26,416 nt of DNA. Origin: Candidatus Latescibacterota bacterium. Lineage in GTDB: Bacteria > Latescibacterota > UBA2968 > UBA8231. The position numbers and the translations under genes were made by a program. The notes below the pieces were generated by a model. It made no database searches. It saw only the letters and a list, made by a program, of their open reading frames with translations, and was not told where the DNA came from. This document shows, in pieces, positions 7,216 to 15,347 of this stretch. Position 1 is the first letter of the stretch, and each line of letters begins with the position of its first letter. The stretch spans positions 1 to 26,416 of the forward strand of contig JAJEGS010000047.1 of NCBI GenBank assembly GCA_022819745.1, in the 5' to 3' direction.

Positions 7216-9756
7216 TCACTGTACCAAGCCTCCTCGCGAGTACCGAAAGCTCTGAGTCCCTATCGACAGGATCAGGTCTTCGCCCTCACGTTCGGTTGTC
7301 ATTTCGTCCTCCTCCTTGATGCCGTGGGGCCAATGTGCGGGCAGAGTAATCCGCGTCACTGGCTGGCCGAAGGGGCCGATGGTTGACGGCTTGAACTTCA
7401 GGATTGCGCCCTCCTCACCTAGGCGGGTCATAATGCGTTCATCCGAACTAGGGAAGCACAAGTCTGCAAACGGTCCTTCACGATCCACTACGCAGAGTTG
7501 CGCGACCATTTCTGCTGCTGCTTGTGCTCCACTTACCGTCCGGTTATAGCTATCCCAATCCGCGCCTTTTTTAATAATTAGCTCGTTAATGCGGTCGGGA
7601 TGGGTTGCGCCCTCGACCAGTTCGCGGTTCATGGTCGGGATTACCCAAGTGGTGTGTTCTACGATGAGTTGCCGAGTCAGTTCAAGAATGGCGAGATCGA
7701 TGTAGATGCCGTTGATGTCGCTGTTTTCGTTCTTCCACGCTCCCAGACCATTCTCGAAATCCGGGGGTGCAGCGAGCCGATCCAACCCGCCTTCAGGCAG
7801 CAATACCTGTGCTCGGGCGGCCTCAAAGCCTTTTGGCCGGGGCAGATCGTGTCGGTGTAGGCGTCCGATCCGCTGCAATAGCACGTCCATGGGACACAAA
7901 TCCGTGATCAGCAGGTCGGCGTCAATGTCGAGCGACTGTTCGAGCGTCTGCGTTCCGATCACGATGCAGCCCGATGTACCCGGCATTCGTTTCGGACTGA
8001 GGGTTGCCTCTGTAGCTGCATCAAGCAGCACCCGATCTTCAACTGCAAAACGTCCGTGATGGAGCGCAGGGTAGCCTTTTGCCTGCATGAGCAGCGATAT
8101 GTTCCCGGTCTCTTGCACAGCTTGCCAGGTGGCAATCGCCGCCTTTACAGTGTTACGGATGACCAATACCCGCGCCCCTTGTTTCGCCGCTGTGACCGCG
8201 TGTTTCGCCGTGTCCTCTGGGGCCATCGTCGAGATGGTTTGGAGATGCACTTTTTTGGAACGATCGGGGATAGCTGGTATGCGCGGGGCATCTTCTCCGC
8301 GAATCCAGACCGCTGGATAAGGCGTCGTGCTAGCATCCTTGAAATCCGGCTGTGATTCGCCAGTCCAGCGGACTCGCGCCCGAGATCCTAAGGTTGCTGA
8401 CATCAGCATCGCGTAGCCCCCTGTGGCAAGATGGCCTTGCAAAAGATGAACCAAGACCTCAGTCATGTAGGCATCAGAAGCATGTACTTCGTCAATCACT
8501 AGCAAACTGCGGCTCAGTGCGCTGCCGCGCAGATGCGCGTGTTTGACCTGAAGACCGGCTAGCATGGCTTGATCAACCGTGCCGACCGCGACTGTCGCTG
8601 CGAGGAATCGAGTCGCGTACTCTGCGGCCCAACGAGTGGGAACCGGCCCCTCATGGTCTTCCCACAGTACCTTCCAGTCGGGTAGGCGGCGGCCTTCCGC
8701 CTCTCCCGCACGTACCATTCCCGGAATGGCCAGGACAGTCTCTAGTGCGCCCTTACCGAACACCCGGCATAGCGCGTCATTGACGCGCCTATGCAGTTGT
8801 CGCGCTGCTGCCCGAGTCGGCACAGCGAAATAGAGACCCGATACCGCTCCTGCCGCGAGTAACTGCGTAAAACGCCACAAGGCCGCCTCAGTCTTGCCGG
8901 AGCCGGTTTCGGCTTCAAGGATCACGAGCTTTGCATCCGGCTCCACAGCCCCAACCACAGCTTGCGCGGAATTAGGCGAGGAAAAGGGAGTCAGATCAGA
9001 AAACTTTGGGGCAGGCTGTTGATCAAAAGCGCTCGAATCAAAACCAATCATTTCCAAGGCCCGTTTCGCATTCTCACGCGCTTTTTCTTGATATGAGAGA
9101 TCAAAGGGTTCCAAGAACTCAAAGAATCGACGATCCGATCCGATCCAGTCCGCAAGGGCAACGTACCCCGCAATGGCGTGATGAAAAGGAGGATTGTCGG
9201 GTAGCGATACCGAATCGGACTCGAAGGCGGGGGCGAACCAGCAATGGAGGGCTTCGTCCATTTTGTGCGCTTCGGCCTGCCAGTCGTAATGCGGCAACGT
9301 CTTCCAATCTCGTCCCGTCGGATCTGAAGGCTGCGACACAGGCTTTCCGTGGTGAGCGAGCATTACCTTCAAGAGCGACTCAACAGCGTCGCCCCACCGT
9401 AGGAATTGCAGTATAGTTCTGTGGAAAGGATGTTTGTCGTACTGATAGGCCAACATCAGGAACTCCAAGCCTTCTTTGAGATGTCCGCGCTTCGGCCCGT
9501 GCCAAAGTCCCTCCGGCCAGCCTTTCGCTTGAAAGCCTGGATGCAGCTTTCCGATGTCGTGCAGAAATGCTAGGGCAGTTAGGCGTTCGAACTCCACAGC
9601 CGTCAGCGGTTGCCCAGCAGCAGTCTCGACTCGATTCCTGATGACGGGTACTTCCAGCATTCGCGCGAATACCGCTGCCACGTCCATGCAGTGGTGTGCA
9701 AGAGGGTGGAAGCCCTTGTCGTCGGTCTTACCCCAAGCTGGGCGCGTCATACGCAT
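7216..9756 (-). CDS. cas3: CRISPR-associated helicase/nuclease Cas3, type I-E
   Basis: The product is 846 residues from the ATG at 9756. Cas3 is recruited by target-bound Cascade and degrades DNA with an N-terminal HD nuclease and a superfamily 2 helicase. In numbering from an in-frame GTG at 9795 (13 residues longer), the HD site shows H34/H35, H79-D80, H148-H149 and D216. Helicase motifs are Walker A (AETGSGKT, 295-302), motif II DEVH (435-438), motif III SAT (466-468) and motif VI QRIGRLHRH (641-649). All are intact. The start is uncertain: GTG 9795, ATG 9756 and ATG 9750 all lack a strong ribosome-binding site. I prefer the ATG because family members begin just before the WGK motif and the extra segment contains TATACT- and TATAGAT-like -10 boxes. 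Confidence 0.95.
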   Translation of the reverse strand: MRMTRPAWGKTDDKGFHPLAHHCMDVAAVFARMLEVPVIRNRVETAAGQPLTAVEFERLTALAFLHDIGKLHPGFQAKGWPEGLWHGPKRGHLKEGLEFLMLAYQYDKHPFHRTILQFLRWGDAVESLLKVMLAHHGKPVSQPSDPTGRDWKTLPHYDWQAEAHKMDEALHCWFAPAFESDSVSLPDNPPFHHAIAGYVALADWIGSDRRFFEFLEPFDLSYQEKARENAKRALEMIGFDSSAFDQQPAPKFSDLTPFSSPNSAQAVVGAVEPDAKLVILEAETGSGKTEAALWRFTQLLAAGAVSGLYFAVPTRAAARQLHRRVNDALCRVFGKGALETVLAIPGMVRAGEAEGRRLPDWKVLWEDHEGPVPTRWAAEYATRFLAATVAVGTVDQAMLAGLQVKHAHLRGSALSRSLLVIDEVHASDAYMTEVLVHLLQGHLATGGYAMLMSATLGSRARVRWTGESQPDFKDASTTPYPAVWIRGEDAPRIPAIPDRSKKVHLQTISTMAPEDTAKHAVTAAKQGARVLVIRNTVKAAIATWQAVQETGNISLLMQAKGYPALHHGRFAVEDRVLLDAATEATLSPKRMPGTSGCIVIGTQTLEQSLDIDADLLITDLCPMDVLLQRIGRLHRHDLPRPKGFEAARAQVLLPEGGLDRLAAPPDFENGLGAWKNENSDINGIYIDLAILELTRQLIVEHTTWVIPTMNRELVEGATHPDRINELIIKKGADWDSYNRTVSGAQAAAEMVAQLCVVDREGPFADLCFPSSDERIMTRLGEEGAILKFKPSTIGPFGQPVTRITLPAHWPHGIKEEDEMTTEREGEDLILSIGTQSFRYSRGGLVQ

Positions 9757-9788
9757 CTTATCTATAGTCGGTGATTTTGAAGTATAGC

Positions 9789-9868
9789 GGTACACGACAC
9801 TTGACCTGAGTGGGCATGTTTTGGTGTCGCCTTGGGAGCGCGGGCCAGAGGCCCTACTGTCGTGTACC
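9789..9868. repeat. 11-bp perfect inverted repeat across the methyltransferase/cas3 junction
   Basis: GGTACACGACA at 9789-9799 is matched by its exact reverse complement TGTCGTGTACC at 9858-9868, with 58 bp between. The right arm encodes the last residues of the methyltransferase and the left arm lies at the possible GTG start of cas3. Within the loop is a smaller hairpin, GGGCC-AGA-GGCCC, at 9842-9854. There is no T-run to make a simple intrinsic terminator. It could be an operator, an RNA structure affecting cas3 translation, or the trace of an insertion. Its function is unknown. Confidence 0.6.
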
Positions 9869-10759
9869 TAGAACTTCCGGCTCATAGTTAGTCCACAGCA
9901 CTTCGCGCCGGCTATCCTTGGTGGAATGGATGGTCTTGTCCGGCCCCTCTGTTTTGAACCAGTGATCGGGTGGGAACAACTCGTCCATTAAGGGATGATG
10001 GTAGCCGGACATGGCCACCTTGCCCTCGCAGGCATTGACGACTTCTGCCAACGCGTGGTGTTCGGCTTCGTCCATTTCAAAGCCGTATGCTTTGGTATCG
10101 CCACGAGTGGCGTGTAAGTAGGGAGGGTCGCAGTAGAACAAGGTTTTGTGGCTGTCGTAGAGTTGAATCACATCGACAGCGGGTCGGTTTTCAATCTGGA
10201 CTCGGATCAGACGCTGTGCAATCTCGTCGAGCGCATCTACACTCCCTAACCAGCGAGAGACCACGCCAGACATACCAGCGCGGCTCGTATTCTTGCAGTT
10301 GGCCCAACGGCCAAGAGATGCCGTTTGCGCTAGCCCGGTGCGGGTCTGCCGTGCTCTGATGTAAAAGCGTCGGGCGCGTTCTAAGTCACTGATGTCCTCC
10401 GCACTGCCGTAGATGGCGTAGTAGTATTCCTCGCGCGAGAATGGCGTCAGGGCGATAGCGCGGATTAGCTCTTGGTGCTGGTCTCGCAGCACCCGAAAGA
10501 AGTTCACTACCTCACCGTCGAGATCGTTATAGGTCTCGACAGGAGCCGGTGTTCGGTTGATGAGCACGGCTCCAGAACCGGCAAACGGCTCGCAGTAATG
10601 GTGGCACTCCGGCAGCAGGGGTAGCAGCCAGTCGAGGTGAGAGAATTTTCCGCCGTACCAGCCGAACACGATGCGGCGGCGCGTATAGCTCGCGGTCGCT
10701 GAACGATGCGGCTTCTCGTCCAAGAAAATAGGGGACACGCCCCGCGATTTTTTTGCCAT
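9854..10759 (-). CDS. D12-class DNA adenine-N6 methyltransferase (Dam-like)
   Basis: The product is 301 residues and transfers a methyl group from S-adenosylmethionine to adenine N6 in a short DNA site. Motifs are in the D12/Dam order: motif X GWYGGK (33-38), SAM-binding motif I EPFAGSG (57-63) and catalytic motif IV DPPY (211-214). The end REVLWTNYEP resembles phage Dam-type enzymes. The target site cannot be read from sequence. No restriction endonuclease is adjacent, so it appears to be an orphan. Its ATG follows the stop of the LarA-like gene by 3 nt with no clear Shine-Dalgarno sequence, and it ends about 100 nt before the cas3 ATG. A phage or mobile-element origin is likely but not proven. 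Confidence 0.92.
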   Translation of the reverse strand: MAKKSRGVSPIFLDEKPHRSATASYTRRRIVFGWYGGKFSHLDWLLPLLPECHHYCEPFAGSGAVLINRTPAPVETYNDLDGEVVNFFRVLRDQHQELIRAIALTPFSREEYYYAIYGSAEDISDLERARRFYIRARQTRTGLAQTASLGRWANCKNTSRAGMSGVVSRWLGSVDALDEIAQRLIRVQIENRPAVDVIQLYDSHKTLFYCDPPYLHATRGDTKAYGFEMDEAEHHALAEVVNACEGKVAMSGYHHPLMDELFPPDHWFKTEGPDKTIHSTKDSRREVLWTNYEPEVLGTRQ

Positions 10760-10762
10760 GTG

Positions 10763-12022
10763 CTAAAATGCAAGCGGCAAATCGCCGTTGTCGTCGAAGG
10801 GCATTTCCTCGGCCTCGGCGATGATTTCCAAGTCCTCGCGCTGTTCGACTTCGGAGCGATAGGCTTCTGAGACGAAGAGTTCGCCTAGCTCCAAGGTGTT
10901 GTGGATGCGCAGGACCTTGGCGTTTTTAGGCTCGACTAGGCCGACGGTTTCTAGGGCCTTTTCAATGCAGATGTGGTCCGTGTCGAAGTAGAGCGGGATG
11001 TGTGCGCCCGAGGGGTGGTTGCCGGTCATGCAGTTGATGTAGGTGATCTCGCGGTCCATCTCCTCGATGGCGCGCTTGTGCGCGTATTCGGCGATGCCGA
11101 TGCCCGAGGCGTTGCCGTGGGTTTCTTCGGTCAGGCTGCGGACTAGGATGCGAGTGACCTTGGGGTATTCTTTGTCGGCGGCGTGGTTGTCGTGGAATTT
11201 GCGGCCGACGACGTTGGTGTCCATGCCAGCGCCGGAGATGTTTTTGCCGATCGCATCGACGATGAGCAGATCAACTTCGTCAAAGGGCAGGCGCGGCATC
11301 CATTCCTTGGCGAGGACTAGCAATTCCTTTTCGCGTTCCACGAACTCGTCGGCTCCTACGCTCTTGATGAGCGCGGTTTGGTCGTACTGGTTTTCGACTA
11401 AGCCCAGCCCCATGAGCACGCCGCACTGGTCGATGACGGCTTGGCCGACCGAGCGGATGATGCGGTCGAAGCTGTAGTGGACAATGGCTTGGTGGTACAG
11501 GGCTGCGCCTTTGTGCTTGCCCAAGCCGATGAGCATCATCTTGTGCAGGCCGCTCTCGATTTCGCCGACAAAGTTAGTGTGCGGCTTGACGCGGCCAACG
11601 ACGGCAACGTGGTCGGCTTCAAAGGCGTATTTATCGAAAAAGACCGGGACGCCATCCTCGGTCGCACCCACCTGTACGGTTTCCATAGACGACTTAATGG
11701 GCACGCCGGTGTACTCTTCGGTGACGCCGTAACCTTCGATGATTTCCTGCTGCGCCTCGGCGATGCCGCCACCGTGGCTGCCCATGGCGGGGACGAGAAA
11801 GGGCTGGAGGCCGAGGGCCTTGAACTCGTCCACGAGGCTTTTGATCACGAGCGCGATGTTGGCAATGCCTCGGCTACCGACGGAGATGGCGATGGTCTCG
11901 CCGGGATTGATTTTGGGGCCTAAGTCGAGGCGCTGGACTTCGGCGCGCACGGCCGCGGGAATGTCTTCGACGGTGGGCGCGGAAAAAATTTGGCGGACGC
12001 GGAGCATGCGGGGTAGGGACAT
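10763..12022 (-). CDS. LarA-like (DUF2088, lactate racemase-type) protein
   Basis: The product is 419 residues. It belongs to the family of LarA, the nickel-pincer-dependent lactate racemase, whose members racemise or epimerise 2-hydroxyacids. Seen in sequence: H83 in AMGSHGGG, H148 in GRVKPHTNF, and H160-K161 in ESGLHKMM, which are candidates for the LarA histidines and the lysine that binds the pincer cofactor. The substrate is unknown. The ATG at 12022 has a strong ribosome-binding site (AGGAGG, 7 nt upstream). The 96 extra in-frame codons upstream are arginine-rich antisense to the dehydrogenase gene and were discarded. It lies 11 nt after the dehydrogenase, whose stop overlaps the ribosome-binding site, so the two are cotranslated. 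No cofactor-synthesis genes larB, larC or larE are in the window. Confidence 0.85.
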   Translation of the reverse strand: MSLPRMLRVRQIFSAPTVEDIPAAVRAEVQRLDLGPKINPGETIAISVGSRGIANIALVIKSLVDEFKALGLQPFLVPAMGSHGGGIAEAQQEIIEGYGVTEEYTGVPIKSSMETVQVGATEDGVPVFFDKYAFEADHVAVVGRVKPHTNFVGEIESGLHKMMLIGLGKHKGAALYHQAIVHYSFDRIIRSVGQAVIDQCGVLMGLGLVENQYDQTALIKSVGADEFVEREKELLVLAKEWMPRLPFDEVDLLIVDAIGKNISGAGMDTNVVGRKFHDNHAADKEYPKVTRILVRSLTEETHGNASGIGIAEYAHKRAIEEMDREITYINCMTGNHPSGAHIPLYFDTDHICIEKALETVGLVEPKNAKVLRIHNTLELGELFVSEAYRSEVEQREDLEIIAEAEEMPFDDNGDLPLAF

Positions 12023-12033
12023 GGTGGAACCTC

Positions 12034-13185
12034 CTAAATGGCTTGTTGGAATATAATTTCGAGATCGCGTTGGGTGGTCTTGCGCGGATTGACGGCGATG
12101 TTGCCGCTCTGCATGGCAGTGCGCGCCATGGTGGAGATGCGGGCCGTATCGACGCCGACGTCTCCTAGCTTGGCAGGGATGCCTAAGTCGTCGTTGATGT
12201 GCCGCACTGCGGCGATAGCGGCTTGCACGGCTTGGCGTTGATCTAAGCCGGAAATATGTGCGCCGAGTGCTTCGGCGATGGCGGCGAATTTGCCGGGGCA
12301 AGCGAACCAATTGAACTCCATCACATAAGGCAGCAGAATGGCGTTGAGCAGCCCGTGATGCACGTGGTAGTGCGCGCCGACCGGATGGGACATGGCGTGG
12401 ACATTGCCGAGGCGCGTTTGCGAAAAGGCGACGCCGGCCAGCATACTGGCGATGAGCATGTTTTCGGTGGCGGCTAGCGCGTGATCGTTGGCGCAGGCGA
12501 GGCGCAGGTTGTCGCCGATGAGGCGGATGGCGTGCAGCGCGATGCCTTCGGTGAGGGGCGTGGCCGCTAAGTTGATATACGATTCGAGCGCGTGGGTCAG
12601 GGCGTCCATGCCAGTGGCTGCGCCGACGAGAGCGGGCAGGGCGACTGATAGGTCGGGGTCGAGGACGCCGACTTGGGGCGCGATCTTCCAGCTAATGACC
12701 GGGTCTTTGTTGCCGCTGGCGGGATTGTCCAGCACGGCGAAGGGCGTGACTTCGCTGGCGGTGCCGTAGGTCGTGGGGACGCAGACGAGATAAGGCAGGT
12801 CGTTTTTGACTTTGTCGCTGCCCAGATACTGGGTGATGCGTCCGTTGTTGGATGCGAGGACGCCGATCATCTTGGCCACGTCCATGGGCGAGCCACCGCC
12901 GAGGCCGATGATGGCAGTGCAGCGTTCTTGCCGGTAAGCTTGGGTTCCATCTTCGACGGATTCTTGGGTCGGCTCACTCGAACCGTCTTTGAGATAGACG
13001 GCATAGGGAATGTCGCCGAGGGCAGCGGCGACGGCTTCCACGGTGCCGATTTCCTCTAAGACCTGATCGGAGACGATCAGGACCTTGTCGGCCGGCGAGA
13101 AGCAATCCGCCAAGCAGACGATAGACCCGGGGCCGTGAATGATGCGGGTGGGATGGCGGAAGTCGAAGTGGGTTTGGACGGGCAT
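12034..13185 (-). CDS. Iron-containing (group III) alcohol dehydrogenase
   Basis: The product is 383 residues and is an NAD(P)-dependent dehydrogenase for an alcohol or hydroxyacid. Seen: a nucleotide-binding GGGSPMD (96-102), PTTYGTASEVTP, and the Fe ligands D194 and H198 (in GMDALTHALESY), H267 and H277 (in SHPVGAHYHVHHG), as in FucO-type enzymes. The ATG at 13185 has AGAGG 7 nt upstream; a TTG two codons earlier would sit on top of that site and was rejected. It is first in an operon with the LarA-like gene, which suggests linked conversion of a 2-hydroxyacid or related alcohol. The actual substrate is not predictable. Confidence 0.93.
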   Translation of the reverse strand: MPVQTHFDFRHPTRIIHGPGSIVCLADCFSPADKVLIVSDQVLEEIGTVEAVAAALGDIPYAVYLKDGSSEPTQESVEDGTQAYRQERCTAIIGLGGGSPMDVAKMIGVLASNNGRITQYLGSDKVKNDLPYLVCVPTTYGTASEVTPFAVLDNPASGNKDPVISWKIAPQVGVLDPDLSVALPALVGAATGMDALTHALESYINLAATPLTEGIALHAIRLIGDNLRLACANDHALAATENMLIASMLAGVAFSQTRLGNVHAMSHPVGAHYHVHHGLLNAILLPYVMEFNWFACPGKFAAIAEALGAHISGLDQRQAVQAAIAAVRHINDDLGIPAKLGDVGVDTARISTMARTAMQSGNIAVNPRKTTQRDLEIIFQQAI

Positions 13186-13270
13186 GGACAATCCTCTGTG
13201 TACAAGAGAGAAAGTAGCGAGCGCTCTTCGTTGATGTCAAGATGACTGGTGGGGCGCTATCTGCATAAGG

Positions 13271-14488
13271 TTAGGATGACCCGCCGACCAAACTCTGAAC
13301 CGATGTTTCAAGTTCATGGGTTATCTGTTCTACTGTTTCTCTTTTCTGAGTTCTGTAGGTATCGTAACATTCCCGGAGATCTTTCGGTTCGCCGACGCGG
13401 ACGGATGCCACTCGCGGTCCGCGCATTTCTGACCTACCGAAGACTTCTCTTTCAAGACGGAGAATTACATCGAGAAACCGCTCTGGCGACGGTTCTTCGG
13501 CTACATACCCATCGGAAATTGATATAAAATTGATCAACCGCTCCAGATCGGGATAGAATTGCTGAAATTTCTGGAGTTGCTCTCCGTGTATTTTCTGCTC
13601 GTACTCCGTCATCTGTTCAATGTCCTTATAGATTTCGGCATCGACTATGTTTTTCAACGCACGCGTCCTTGTGAGTATATCGGCTTCAGTTTGGATACCC
13701 ATAATTCCTTCGGCATGGGATAGGATCGCATCTTTCAAATTTTCGATATGTACATCAAGGGATACAGTTTCGTCTATCTCATACTGATATTCCGCTGCGA
13801 GTGTCCTGACTATCGCGACACCGATGCGGCGCAATCGATCGTAGCGTTCTACTGGCGTCTGTTCGGCAGGCGGGAGGATATACCGTTCTAACCTCGTGAG
13901 AGCAGTATCAATAGAATTCCACATGTCGCGCGGATAGTGATATTTGATGCCGACGGGCACGGCGTAGAGCGATTTGCTGACTTGTGCTTTTTCCATATCG
14001 TCCAAAGCCCAGAAGCACATCTGGACAATGCCTCTCTCAAAGCGCATGACGGTATCGTTTTGGCGCGAAATTTCCCCTTCGCCAAAGATGACAATCGGCC
14101 AGTCGCCCTTAAACAAAAGCTCCCGCGTCATGCGGAAGGCATCTCTATCTACAGTGCCTCGCACCACCGAGTACACACCGCACCGCTGCATCAGATAGCA
14201 TCGGATAGCCCCAAATCTACCCCTGTCGAAGGCTTCCCGCGCTGCCATGTAGTAGAACGGTTGCGATAACCGCTTTGACAAGAGGAACATAACCATAGGA
14301 TCTTCGTGCGCCGGATGGTTAGGGGCTAAGACCGTAGAATGCCCCTGTATGGCCTCCAACCGGGCAATGGACTCTGCATCGACATCCAGCGTTAGCCCTT
14401 TCAAATACAAGCGATTCACAAGCGGTATCAGGGCTTGTATAGTTTGAATCGTTGTTACACTCGGTTTAGGTGGTTTGAAAGCTAACAT
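13271..14488 (-). CDS. PlsC-like 1-acyl-glycerol-3-phosphate acyltransferase family protein
   Basis: The product is 405 residues from the ATG at 14488. The acyltransferase core is in the first 190 residues: HX4D in PNHPAHEDP (H58, D63), the FGEGEIS motif (135-141; usual form FPEGTRS), and VPVGIKY (177-183). The family transfers acyl groups to a glycerophosphate-type acceptor at the membrane. No transmembrane helix is obvious. The C-terminal half (about 200-405) is charged and helical and is not part of the catalytic core. An upstream extension of the frame overlaps the PhyH gene and looks non-coding. It begins 8 nt after the PhyH gene, so it is last in that operon. Confidence 0.85.
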   Translation of the reverse strand: MLAFKPPKPSVTTIQTIQALIPLVNRLYLKGLTLDVDAESIARLEAIQGHSTVLAPNHPAHEDPMVMFLLSKRLSQPFYYMAAREAFDRGRFGAIRCYLMQRCGVYSVVRGTVDRDAFRMTRELLFKGDWPIVIFGEGEISRQNDTVMRFERGIVQMCFWALDDMEKAQVSKSLYAVPVGIKYHYPRDMWNSIDTALTRLERYILPPAEQTPVERYDRLRRIGVAIVRTLAAEYQYEIDETVSLDVHIENLKDAILSHAEGIMGIQTEADILTRTRALKNIVDAEIYKDIEQMTEYEQKIHGEQLQKFQQFYPDLERLINFISISDGYVAEEPSPERFLDVILRLEREVFGRSEMRGPRVASVRVGEPKDLRECYDTYRTQKRETVEQITHELETSVQSLVGGSS

Positions 14489-14496
14489 CGCGGGCA

Positions 14497-15339
14497 CTAT
14501 TCCCGTCTGGCGGCCTCTTCGAGCGCGCGCTGGTCGGCTTGGGTCCACTGATGCCAGCGCGCTTCGTCGGGCTGCTGGAAACCGCTGTTGGCGCGGCTCT
14601 GCAAGTGCTCGTCCTGACCCAACAAGCGCAGGGCCCGGTGGTCCTGCTGGCTCCGGGCCCAATTGATGAGTTGTTGACAGTTGGGGCCGGCGAACGTATC
14701 CGTGTGTTTGAGCCAGGAGATGTTGTAGTACACACTGAAGAAGTAGCGCTTGCGTCCCGAGGTATTGGGCGTCCCCGAGTGCAGTAGGCCATTGTGGGTC
14801 AAAACCACGTCGCCGGCTTTCATGTAGATCAACAGCTCGTCTTGGTGCGGCTTGCGGATTTCTTCTTCGGCTAAGGCGATGGGTTCGACGTGAGAACCGG
14901 GCAGCACCCTGAGTGGGCCGTACTCGTCGTCCAGATCCTGCAGATAGCAGATGGCATTAAAGGCCAGTGGGCGTTCGTACGCGCCGCTGGGCATGCGACC
15001 CCAGCGGTCTCGGTGCCAAGCACTGGCCTTGCCGGCGGCTTCTTCCGGAGCCATGGAGGGAAAGGCGGCCAAAGTCAGGTTGTCGAGTTGCACGAAAGGC
15101 CCCACCACTTGCTCGGCAAAGTCGAGAATGACCGGATGAGCTACTGCTGGCCACATTAGTTGCGGCGCTCGTTCAAGCATATTGCCGAACCAAGTGGTAG
15201 GTTCTCGCACACCGGGGCCCTTCGTGGAGATGGTTTGCAGCCGATCCTGCTCGTCGCGCCAAGCCTGCATGGTGGTTTCGTCGTACAGCCCCTCGAATAC
15301 GGTATAACCCTGAGCGCGGTATTCTTTCATTCTGTCCAT
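14497..15339 (-). CDS. Phytanoyl-CoA dioxygenase (PhyH) family protein
   Basis: The product is 280 residues, a non-haem Fe(II)/2-oxoglutarate oxygenase. The iron triad is visible as H109 and D111 in WHRDRWG and H187 in LLHSGTPN, with R196 or R198 in GRKRYF as the 2-oxoglutarate anchor. Members hydroxylate very varied small molecules, so the substrate is open. Methionines at 1 and 4 are both possible starts; an AGG lies 9 nt before the first. It begins 8 nt after the kelch gene and is followed by the acyltransferase 8 nt on, giving a tight operon. Confidence 0.92.
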   Translation of the reverse strand: MDRMKEYRAQGYTVFEGLYDETTMQAWRDEQDRLQTISTKGPGVREPTTWFGNMLERAPQLMWPAVAHPVILDFAEQVVGPFVQLDNLTLAAFPSMAPEEAAGKASAWHRDRWGRMPSGAYERPLAFNAICYLQDLDDEYGPLRVLPGSHVEPIALAEEEIRKPHQDELLIYMKAGDVVLTHNGLLHSGTPNTSGRKRYFFSVYYNISWLKHTDTFAGPNCQQLINWARSQQDHRALRLLGQDEHLQSRANSGFQQPDEARWHQWTQADQRALEEAARRE

Positions 15340-15347
15340 AAAAATGC

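Noticed and set aside
11441..11923. Plus-strand ORF of 160 residues inside the LarA-like gene
   Set aside because: It lies antisense to a well-supported gene, has no recognisable motifs and shows the composition of a shadow frame.
12023..12310. 96-residue N-terminal extension of the LarA-like protein
   Set aside because: Arginine-rich, antisense to the dehydrogenase gene, and a strong ribosome-binding site marks the ATG at 12022.
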